Assembly: GCA_963989385.1 (NCBI GenBank)
Contig: OZ022503.1
Span: forward strand, 55,302,858 to 55,366,857
Direction of reading: 5' to 3'
From: Ctena decussata
Taxonomy: Eukaryota; Mollusca; Bivalvia; Lucinida; Lucinidae
DNA: 64,000 nucleotides
Shown: in pieces, positions 26,501 through 38,500 of the stretch
Layout: every line of letters starts with the position of its first letter
How positions within the stretch are numbered: position 1 is the stretch's first letter
Program-made: the position numbers and the translations under genes
Notes under the pieces: model-generated
Seen by the model: only the letters and a program-made list of their open reading frames with translations
The model's database searches: none
Told to the model about the DNA's origin: nothing

Positions 26501-29500
26501 GAAACCACTGGGCCGATTGAAGCCAAATTTCATATGGAGTCTCAGTGGGATGGGGGAACGAAAGTTTATACCCGGGGTCTGGGTCACACGGGGTCTGGGT
26601 CACATGACCAAGATGGCCGCCATGCCCATATATGGTAAAAAAACTTCAAAAATCTTCTTCTCCAGAACCAAAAGGCCTATGACCTTGAAACTTGGTATGT
26701 AGCATCGGGCATGCTGGCCCATCATAGCTTATACAAATCATGACCTTGCTTTGACCTTGACCTAATTGACGGCATCGTCAACTTTGGTACGTTCGGCTTT
26801 TATATTGGAAAACGCTTAAACAGTGGATTTCTCGGAAACTATTTAAGTCTATGGTACAATACTTGGTACACATGGTCGACTAAATGACCAGATGAAGATA
26901 TTATGTGACTAAAGGTCAAGGTCATTCTGTCGGACCATCCGTCTTCAAGATTTTCAAACATCTTCTCCTCTGAAACCATTGGGCTGATTGAAGCCAAATT
27001 TCATATGGAGTCTCAGTGGGATGGGGGAACGAAAGTTTATACCCGGGGTCTGGGTCACATGACCAAGATGGCCGCCATACCCATATATGGTAAAAACCCT
27101 TCAAAAATCTTCTTCTCCAGAACCAAAAGGCCTATGACCTTGAAACTTGGTATGTAGCATCAAGCAAGCCTGCCCATTATAGTGTGTACAAATCATGACC
27201 TTGCGTAGACCTTGACCTAATTTACGGCATCGTCAACTTTGGTACGTTAGGCTTTTATATTGCAAAACGCTTAAACAGTGGATTTCTCAGAAAATATTTA
27301 AGTCTAAGGTACAATACTTGGTATACATGGTCGACTAAATGACCAGATGAAGATATTATGTCACTAAAGGTCAAGGTCATTCCGTTGGACCATCCGTCGT
27401 CAAGATTTTCAAACATCTTCTCCTCTGAAACCACTGGGCCGATTGAAGCCCAATTTCATATGGAGTCTCAGTGGGATGGGGGAACGAAAGTTTATACCCG
27501 GGGTCTGGGTCACATGACCAAGATGGCCGCCATACCCATATATGGTAAAAACCCTTCAAAAATCTTCTTCCCCAAGAACCGAAAGGCCTATGACCTTGAA
27601 ACTTGGGATGTAGCATTGGGCATGGGGGCCCATCATAGTTTATGCAAATCATGACCTTGCATTGACCTTGACCTAATTTACGGCATGGTCAACTTTGGTA
27701 CATTAGGCTTTTATATGGGAAAATGCTTTAACTGTGGCTTTCTCAGAAAATATTTAAGTCTAAGGTACAAATAAGGTACAATACTTGATATACATGGTCG
27801 ACTAAATGACCAGATGAAGATATTATGTCACTAAAGGTCAAGGTCATTCCGTTGGACCATCCGTCGTCAAGATTTTCAAACATCTTCTCCTCTGAAACCA
27901 CTGGGCCGATTGAAGCCAAATTTCATATGGAGTCTCAGTGGGATAGGGGAAATTTTATACGAAATTTTATACCCAAGGTCTGGGTCACATGACCAAGATG
28001 GCCGCCATGCCCATATATGGTAAAAACCTTCAAAAATCTTCTTCTCCGGAACCAAAAGACCTATGACCTTGAATCTTGGTATGTAGCATTGGGCATGCGG
28101 GCCCAACATAGTATATACAAATGATGACCTTGTGTTGACCTTGATCTAATTTACGGCATGGTCAACTTTGGTACGTTAGGCTTTTATATTGGAAAACACT
28201 TAAACAATGGATTTCTCAGAAAATATTTAAGTCTAAGGTACAATACTTGGTATACATGGTCGACTAAATGACCAGATGAAGATACATTTCACTAAAGGTT
28301 ATGGTCATTCCGTCGGACCATCCGTCATCACGATTTTCAAACATCTTCTCCTCTGAAACCACTGGGCCGACTGAAACCAAATTTCATATGGAGTCTCAGT
28401 GGGATGGGGGAACGAAAGTTTGTACCCGGGGTCTGGGTCACATGACCAGGATGGCCGCCATGCCCATATATGGTAAAAAACTTTCAAAAATCTTCTTCTC
28501 CAGAAAAGGCCTATGACCTTGAAACTTGGTATGTAGCTTTGGGCATGCAGGAAAACGCTTATATAGTGGATTTCTCAGAAACTATTTAAGTCTAAGATAA
28601 TATATATGTGGTATAAATGGTCAACTAAATGACCAGATGAAGATATTATGTCACTGAATTTCAAAGTCATTTTGTCGGTCTGTCAGTCATCAAGATTTTC
28701 AAACATCTTCTCCTCTGAAACCACTGGGGAGATTCAAGCCAAATTTCATATGGTGTCTCAGTGGGATAGGGGAATAAAAGTTTATACTGAGGGGCTGGGC
28801 TACATGACCAAGATGGCCACCATGCCCATATATGGTAAAAACCCTTCAAAAATCTTCTTCTCTAGAACCAAAAGGCCTATGACCTTGAAACTTGGTATGT
28901 ATACCCGGGGTCTGGGTCACATGACCAAGATGGCCACCATGCCCATGTATGGTAAAAACCCTTCAAAAATCTTCTTCTCCAGAACCAAAAGGCCTATGAC
29001 CTTGAAACGTGGTATGTGGCATGCTGGCCCATCATAGTTTATACAAATCATGACCATGCGTTGACCTTGAATTAATTTACGACATGGTCAACTTTGGTAC
29101 CTTAGGCTTTTATATGGGAAAATGCTTATACAGTGGATTTCTCAGAAACTATTTAAGTCTAAGGTACAATACATGGTATATATGGTCAACTAAATGACCA
29201 GATGAAGATATTATGTCCCTGAAGGTCAAGGTCAGTTTGTCGGTCTGTCCGTCATCAAGATTTTCAAAACATCTACTCCTCTGAAACCTCTGGTCTGATT
29301 GAAGCAAAATTTCATATGGAGTCTAAGTGTGATCAGGGAATAAAAGTTTGTTCTCAGGGTCTTGACCAAGATGGCCGCCATGCCCGTATATCGTAAAAAC
29401 CCTTCAAAATCTTCTTCTCCAGAACCAAAAGGTGTATGACCTTGAAATTTGGTATGTAGCTTTGGGCACTCAAGCCCATCATAGTTTATACAAATGATCG

Positions 29501-32500
29501 TGCGTTGACCTTGACCTAATTTATGACACTGTCAACTTTGGTACATTATGTAGTCTTTTATATGGGAAAATGCTTAAACAGTGGATTTTTTTTAGAAACT
29601 ATTTAAGTCTAAGGTGCAATATTTGGTATATATGGTTGACTAAATGACCAGATGAAGATATTTTGTCGTTAAAGGTCAAGGTCATTCTTTGACTTTTGTA
29701 CAAGGTCATTGAGATTCTGTCACCCATCAACATTTTCAAACATCTTCTCAGAGGCCACTAAGGTCAATTGAAGCCATATTTCATATGGAGCTTCACCGGT
29801 TTAAAGGAACCATAGTTTGTTCAGATGGTCTTGGTCACTTGACCAAGATGGCCACCATGCCCATATATGGTAAAAACTCTTCAAAAGTCTTTTTCTCAAG
29901 AACCGAAAGGCCTATAGCCTTGAAACTTGGTACCTGTATGTAGCATTGGGCACTCAGGCCCATCATAGTTTATACAAATGATTACTGTATTTCATATGGA
30001 GCTTTAATACTGGGTCAAAGGAATCAAAGTTTGTTCAGATGGTCATGGTCGTATGAACATGGTGGCCACCACACCCATTTATGATAAAAACCCTTCAGAA
30101 ATCTTTGTCCAGAAACAAAGGCCCAGTGACCTTGTGGCTTGGTATATAGAATTGGGACTCAACATTAATCCCCAAGGGAGGGGGGCCCTGCCCTGGTGCT
30201 ATATACATCAGTGCTCCAGATAAGCAGCGTATTTGCGTAAATACCCAATAAAATAATTGAAAAACACAATTGACCTTTTCCTAGAAGCGTACCAATACGC
30301 AGACAAATTTCCCGGTACGCAATGACCCAAAATACATAAGCGTAACGACGATGTTATCCAAGGCTGTCATGTGTAAACAAAAGTGTTGTGTGTAATGCCT
30401 ATGCCACGTGTTCAACTGTCTTTGTTGACCTCACAGATTTACCGCAGCGTTATTTATAGATATAATGGTACTCGTTCTGTACACGGTGAGCAAAAATGGC
30501 GGGAAACATGCTGAAAAATCGGCGGGGAAGAATCTTAAAGTGAACGAACCGAATTTCTAAAATTCGCCGATTCCGGGAATTTAATCTGGACGGTTTTCTA
30601 AACATTTAATTACTATCTCCGAAGACAACGCATAGCAAATTTATGTTAGCGTTTGCATTTTGCAAGTAAAAACTGGTTTAATGCTTAGGCATAACGCCCA
30701 TTTCGCACATCAGGCACGAGTGAAATACTAAAGTCAGGAAATAGAGTAAGTGTCCAGGAAAAGGCTCAAAACTTCGACAGGTTTCCTGGAATTCTAAATT
30801 TTCTTTGGTGGAACCCGGATCCTTTTCTTGGCATCACATCATTAGATGTGCATAATAATTTTAATTTGCTGGCTACGCCCCTATAATAATAATAAGGACA
30901 CAGATATTCAATCAGCGCGAAGGGATTAACAGACTCTCGTCACGACGCAGTAGAACTTTTACAGCAAAACAGAGTTGACAAAATTTGTTCTTTGCTTTTT
31001 ACTGATCAAAGACTGCCGGACTAAGGTTCAGTTATTGGCGATTAAGAGACAGACACCTGCCTCCGACAATTTTTGTTACGTAATGTGTAATGACAGGTTG
31101 TTAATTGATTATCGGTACCAATTAACAACCCCTCCATTATTCTATCCAAGGTGTGATCAACGTGTGGCTTTTTGAAAGTTAACTTCTGACTTATTGAAAA
31201 TTTTATAGAAGTCCAGTCTCTCTCTTCGGGAGCTAATTATCAGCGTCAGGGCCAGATTTTTTCGCGTCCTGAGACGCCAAATTCGGCGTCCTCCAGATGT
31301 TCAGGTTAAAAAGGCTGAACTTCAATATAGAGGCAAGAAAAAGCTGTTCTTACCCGTCAGCCTGTCCAGGATTTACATTGTTAGTGAAAATACAGGTCTT
31401 GAACTGTCAGACCTTGGTCTGCAAAAGTGTTTTCTGGGACTGATTACTATAATAATGATTTTTTTTATTCAGTGGCTGGACTGTGTGTTTACTATATATA
31501 CAGAGAGGTACCTAATAATCATGGTGATGCAAAATGTTAAGATTGCAGCCTATTGCTAACTCTAATTTTACCAAATTGCACAAATAAAAATCAGAATACC
31601 CAATTAAAAGCAAAATCAGTGGGTAATGCAAGTTGCATTACCCAATTAAAATTCAGAATACCCATTTAACAAAAAAATCAGTGGGTAATACCCAATTACC
31701 CAAAAATCCTTATCTGGAGCCCTGATACATGTATAAAAGCATGAAAATATATACCAGGACCAAGTGTCAGGTGAGCTACAGGACCATTGGTCCTCTGGTT
31801 TGTCCTTTTTAACAGTATTTCAGTCATATCAGGATGATGGGATGGTGAAATTAAAAAGCTGTGTGCAATGGAAGCCATGTATGGTTGGAAACTTTCCCGC
31901 CTCCAGTGGGTCTTGAACCTGGGACCACTATACCAGCAGGCCAGAACTTGTCCTAATGAGCTACGGGGGCTCCTCTAAATATTCAGGGACCCAGCCCAAA
32001 ATTTAGGGGCCTTGGGTGCTTGCTTTTCTAGATGAGTTAGCACTTTGACATGGAGTCTGCTCTCGAAAGAAAATACCATAAAGTTTCTAAATATTGGGAC
32101 ACCAAGGATAATTACCATAATTGTCCTAAAATTGGAACAGTTTGGTTTTACAGTGCAGTAATGTGTCCAAGAAAATGCAAATGGGATGGCAAATAGTGTA
32201 AACCCTGATCAGACTGCTCCTTGAGGAGCAGTCTGATCTGGGTTTGCACTATTTGCCGTAAACCCTGATCAGACTGCTCCTTGAGGAGCAGTCTGATCTC
32301 GGTTTGCACTATTTGCCTAGACCAAAGTGTCCCAATATATAGAATTTTTATGGTAGTCTGTATATTGTTCACTATTTGCTAGTTCATGTAAAGTACAGTA
32401 TCACTCATGCTTTAGCATTACATGCACTAAAGTCTCCAAACAGTGAATGATCTATTCCATAAGTGTCATTTGGAATATATTATTTCTCTAATAGCAGAGA

Positions 32501-35500
32501 ATCATTAAGATCCAAGTACAAGAACTTTAAGATGTGTGGATATCATATTTCTTTGGTTAAAAAGATGTCGTTGTTTTTTTGTTTTTTTTAGATCATTTTG
32601 TAAGAGAAACACATATTTTATAGCTGTATTACACAAAGACTGATTTACATATTTGTGATAATTTTAGAAGGATACCGTAAACTGCTGTCTTATAACATGA
32701 TTGAGCAGCGACACGAGAAAACCAACAAAGTGGTTGTGCACCCCACGCACACTCAGATTAGTCTAGGACTCCGTCCCGCCAAGTCAGAGTCTTCACTGTG
32801 CACTTAAAGCGTAGCTAAAGTCCAAGCTACCTCCTTGCAGACAGCAAAGACTCTGATCAGACTGGGCGGATGCCCAGGCTGATCTGAGTCAGCGCTGGCC
32901 GCACTGCCACTTTGTTTGTTTTGTCGTGTTGCGGCTCATATAAATGTGGTAGTCCTCTGTTGGAAGGGAGACAGATCAGAGTGTTGTCCCTTGGAGGACT
33001 ATCCACACACCTTAAATTGCAACTGTTCTCTTTCATTTGTGGTAAAATAATTTGTGTGTAAACTAATTTGTATCATATTATGTGATATCTAGATACAAGG
33101 ATTCGCTCATTTAATTTATCACAACATCAAAAGTTAGGCACAGTTAAAAGTTGCTTTACATTCAATGATAATAGACCTGTAAAATCTGAAAGGAATCCCT
33201 GCAGGCACATAACCTGGAATCAATGTTCCCAACAGGCACGCAGTGTTGAATCAACATTGAATAAACGTTGATTCAACGTCATGACGTTGAATCAACGTTT
33301 AGTCAATGTTGATTCAATGTTGGTGTCTAGTGGGTTGGTTCAGTATCATGACATTGAATCAACATTGATTCAAAGTTGATTCAGGGTTGTGTGCCAGTGG
33401 GTTGTTTCTTTGACTTGGCAGTTATTTGAAGGGATCTTTTCTGTTATTCTGATTTACTTACAAACAGGTTTTCATTCAGGAAGCTATACTCATAATTATA
33501 TATGTATATAAGCAGATCTGATACACTAATCAAATTAGATGTTGGGATGTGCACCTTTATATGCTTTAGTGATTCTTTAATACTTTTTATAATAACCCAA
33601 TAAAACACTTGTATTACAGTACTTTTGTTGCAGTGGGAAGTAATTTATACTAATTTTTGCCAATTTGAGTATGGCCTAAAATTATAATACCCTAGATATT
33701 GGGATACATTACTTTTCTCTTTTTTTTTGGGCAACATTTTTGTAAAGGGGAACAATTTTTGTGACTCCCTGTTTGCTTGCTGGAGGCTTTCAAAAGGGGG
33801 TCTTCTTTTAAAGGAAAGAATTTGCTCCTGGGGGAGCAAATTCTTTCCTTTAAAAGTATCTCATATCGAGAAGGGAGGCAGAGTTCCTTCCCATGAAAGC
33901 ATACCCATTCACCTTAACTGCCATAAAATTTGGACACCTAAAATAATTACCATAACTGTGCATTAAAAATCAATAGTTCGGCATTTCGGCATTTCAAAGC
34001 AGTAATGTGTCTAAAAGATGCAGCTGGAATGACAAACAGTGTAGACCCTGATCACACTGGTCTGACATTCAACACAGGCAGCGAAGGCAACGTACTATAA
34101 AACTTGATTGTTTTCTCATACTTCTTAGATTAATTTCAAATTATAGATTTTTCGCAACTATATGTTTACCAGATCGAATTTAAGGGAGAAGAACTATATA
34201 AGCATTTTGCTTCCGTTCGATCCTTATATAGATATTGTTACAATATATGTTGTACATAGATTTTTCGAAATAAATATGTTTAAACCAATTTCAAATTGTC
34301 ATGCCGGGCTGGGTAGCGCAATCGGTAGGGCACCCGACTCGTAAGTCGGAGGTCCTGGGTTCGAATCCCGGTCTGGCCACATACTTTCGTTTCTCCTTCC
34401 GCTGATTCAAGAAGGGCAGTTGTCAGTTACTGGCGAAAGTATGTGCACTTAGTACTGGTTAACCGCTTAGGAGGTCTAAGCCTGCCCAGGAATAGTGTGG
34501 TTAGGTTAACTGACCGTCCCGACATGATCTTAGTTGTTTACCGTGGACGTTAAGCATAAAATCAACAACAACAACAAATCAAATTGTCATTCTTACGGAC
34601 CCGGCAGTTTGTTATACCTCTTAGTCAGATCAGATTTGCGAAGAAATTTCCATGTATTATAAATACAGTCCTTGAATAAGTTTCTACATCAATTCATTGC
34701 CTAGTCGTTGTAGCCCAAAAATTGTTTTCAAGCATTTCTTGACTATGCATATCAATTTAGTAAAACTTTTGATTCCTATTTCAAGAGTCGGGGTCGGATG
34801 GTCCGTGAGACTATACTTCTGAAACAAACTTATCCTGATGTGCGGAACAAGCAAGTTCCATGTATGTTGTCTTCGTTGCCTGTGTTGATTGCCAGACCAG
34901 TGTGCTGATCAGACAGCTCCTTCAGGAACAATCTGATCTGAATCTGCACTGTTTGTTCCCACCTATCTGTTCCAGTTTTTAGAATTTTTGAGGTAGCAGC
35001 TGTGGTATCCCTTAAAACTTTTTAGATGGTAAACCCATTTTGGGGTCCTCTGCAAACAGTGCAGACCCAGATCAGATGCCACAGAATGCTGCATCTGATC
35101 GCATCTGATCAGGGTCTACACTGTTTGCTTATAGTAATCTCTATGCAAAATACTATAACCAGAACTCCTAAAACAAGAAATTAATTCATCTGAATGATAT
35201 AAGGATGGACAAGTCCACGAGTCAAAACAGGGTTAAATTTGAACAAGCTGATTTTATTGCAAGACTGCGTTTCAAATAATGGGATACAGAATGGCAGACA
35301 ATTCAAACCAAGATAAGACTTCTCTTAAAGAACCTGTGTCCACTTTGCTTATTTAGGCAGTTCTGCTAGAATTCTTTAATCTCTGAATTTACGGGATACC
35401 CTTACACTTCATATACAAGAGGAAGCTGAAATTACACCAGAAAGTAATATTGTAACTTCCGTCTTTTCTTTAGAATCACTGATGCTTGAGCGCATCAAGC

Positions 35501-38500
35501 AGGTATGCATCAGTGATTCTATTGAAAAGGGGGAAGTAGGTATAAACATCCCTGTTTTGATGATGTGAAGCATGATTATTATTTGATATTATTTTAGCCA
35601 ATCTGATGTTACTATAGAAATTTCTGAAAAATGGCACACTTGAAATACTTACCCAAATTTTCCTAAAAATTGAATTTGATCAGTGCAATTATTTGTCCAA
35701 AAGATGCAGATGGAATAACAGACAGTGTAGGTCCTGATCAGACTGCTCCTTGATATGCACTATTTGCTGAGACCCACCTGTCCCAATATTTAGAAATTTT
35801 ATGGTAAGCTTAAAAAGTTTGCATGCATGACTACCATAATTATCCTAAATATTGATGGACCTTAACATATTGCTGTGTAGTATATACTCTAAAATTTGGG
35901 ACACCACATCCCATGGCTGTGGCCCATTGGGGCCAATGAAAAAGATGGGCTGTCTGGTGCCTCTGCGGTAGTGCTGCCATTAGCTGTAGCAGAGCCTGTG
36001 TATCATTTATCTCGGGTCAGGATAAGTCCTACAAATTGGAGGCAACATCTCTACATGACTGAAATATTGTTTACTGGGACATCAAATCACAGCCCAACTC
36101 GACTCCTCCCTCAGAAAGAGCATGGAGAAAAAAATGTTTATTTATTCTTTTATTTTTTTTAAGGATTTTTCTTTTCCTGAAAACAGTAGGTAAAATTGCA
36201 AATAGTGTAGACCCAGATCAGACTGCTCCTTCAGGAGCAGTATGATCTGTGTCTATACTTTTGGCCTAGGCATTTTTGTTGGAGACATTAGCTGTTGTTT
36301 GAAATTTTGGAACAATTCACGTACAGAACATGAAATTGCAGTATCCTAAAATTTTAACAAATTTTTACTAACCTCTTATTTATCAAAATATATGTTCTAT
36401 CAGAGTTGCAAAAAGTGCAGACCTTGAAGGACCAGTCTGATTTGGGTATACACTGTACGCCAATAGTGTTTATTGTTTTGTAGACTCTGAGGGGCTATGC
36501 GTGGAGAGGCAAAGACTGTGATGATGAAAGGCGGGCATTTCACCCTGGAGCCAGGTAAATTCCATATACAGTAGAACTTCATTGGCTCGAACAGGCTTGG
36601 GACCATGAAAATTAGTTCCAGCCAAGGGTAGTTCTAGCCATCCAGGGTTAGTTTCCATATAAAGTGGCCTCTAGGGACCAAGAAAAGAGTTCTAGCCAGA
36701 CAGGGTGAACGAGCCATCAGGGTTCCAGCCATTGAAGTTCTACTGTATTTCACTAATAAGGGTATCTCCCTTAATTTGAGTGACATTCCCTTAACATTTT
36801 GCCCCATTATAGTTTCCATCTCAATTTTATGGTGGATGTCTAGTTTTGCTCAATGGCAGTATCTGAAGAACTGGTACATAGATTTTGACAAAACTTGGTC
36901 AGAATTATTTTGGTACAAGCTTTTTCAAAATTATGCATATATATATCAAAGATGGCCTCGGTTCATTATCAAAAATAACAAAACATGAAAATGACAGTGT
37001 CTCAAAAATGGCTAAATTGATTCTGATCAAACTGGGACAGAATGATCCTTGCATCAATCAAGTTCTATCAAAATTGTGCAAATAGACAATCAAAGATGGC
37101 CCAGGTTAAAAAAAAGCAAAACATGAAATGATTTCATGGAAAACTTTGTCACAATAGGTAAGATCTAAAAAAGCAAAACATGAAATGATTTCATGGAAAA
37201 CTTTGTCACAGTAGGTAAGATCTAATCTCTGGGATGTAGACAGAGGCAAATAATATCACCCTTGCCAAAAACTCCCAGCTTAAGCACTGAATATTCCGCA
37301 GTGAGCAAATTCTACACTGATAAGTGTGGTATAAAACAGTTATACCACGGTTTGCGGCCTGTATGAGGAGATAATCCATGAGCTTCAGCTAAAGCTCATG
37401 GATTATCTCCTCGTACAGGCGAACAAACCATGGTATAACTATTACATATAGAAACTTCTTATCACACAGACTCAGGTGACAATTTAGTGCCATCATTGCC
37501 TTCTTGTTTTTCTTTCCAGGGCCATAGATGAGGACAAGGAAGATGACTCAAATTGTAATGGAATTAAGGTAGGGCACTGGATGATTTGGGGTTTTATGGT
37601 CTTTCAACAGCTTCTTAGTTATTTTGGAACAGAGAAATGTGTGAGATGATAGATAGCCTCTTTTGATACGTTTTTTGTACACAGGATACAGATCCAGAGC
37701 TGAGTGCAGGGCAACCAAATTAGACAGATTTTATTCTTAGGATACAGATTCACAATCAGCCTGTCAGTGATTTAATATTTTTAATTCTTAAAGTCAGAGA
37801 CACAGCCAGAAGGATACAAGGCCACACAGTACTTTTACAAACCATCAGTATAAATAATTTATAATACTATGTGATAATTCAAAAATAACATAATAAATTG
37901 AGAGAAAACACAAATATCTGAGATGACAACAAACTGAAGCACATGACCGATGCAGATTTCTTCAGATTGTCGCTTAAATACCGTATTCATAGACTAGTTG
38001 TCAAAGCACAAAGCAGATTATTCATTGATACCACCTGCTCTGTGTAAATCATTTCGATTTTGTTATAATTAGATAAGAAATATATCAACTTAATGTCACA
38101 ACAAAGCGCGTGGTAACCATTTTACTTTCCAAGAAAGCAGTTTGGTTACCAAAAAAAGCAGCTGTCCCTGTACAGTTAGGTCACGTGATTACATAGCGTG
38201 CAGAGCCACAGTAAAGAATTCCCTGATGTGATGATGTATTTTGTACTGAGGGTAGAGGTAGACAGTCAGGGAGACCCTGATTATTGATTTTAATTATGTT
38301 TCTTTCTTAGGGTACAGATCCACAGTCAAGGATTCCCTACGAGCAGACATTTTGTTCCAAATCGGACATGAGGGGCGTGGCAGTTCTGGGAGATTCCATC
38401 AGTGCTCATTTCCACCTTCCCCCTGAATGGTTTAATTCATCGGAAATATCAGCGGTAGGTAAAACAATTTTGAAAGGCCTGTGGATACATCTGCACAGTT

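Larger units (their letters stand above)
24567..31778. mobile_element. 7.2-kb composite element: hairpin start, tandem array, inverted end
   Basis: It opens with a hairpin, AGCTCACCTGAGCC-ttta-GGCTCATAGGTGAGCT (24568-24601), then GTCCGTCGTCCG-type sequence, then a tandem array to about 30170. It closes with CAGGTGAGCTA (31768-31778), the complement of the first arm. The ending is interrupted by a hAT-like insertion (30210-31724). No protein domain is visible. It makes up most of intron 5. Boundaries are inferred from the inverted words. Confidence 0.6.

Noticed and set aside
28648..29037. 129-residue open frame and similar frames in the 24.6-30.2 kb array as a repeat-protein gene
   Set aside because: Unit lengths are not multiples of three, the opposite strand is also open in many units, no start/splice context is shared, and no domain is recognisable.
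24567..30170. CRISPR array (regular repeats)
   Set aside because: The units are about 455 bases without short-repeat/unique-spacer structure, and the DNA is from an animal genome.
30975..31175. 66-residue frame in the hAT-like element as a transposase
   Set aside because: Too short and without BED finger or hAT dimerisation motif.
34307..34378. tRNA-Thr(CGT) gene
   Set aside because: The fold is good, but the anticodon loop is one base short, the D-stem has a mismatch, and a SINE body with a tail follows directly. Called a SINE head.
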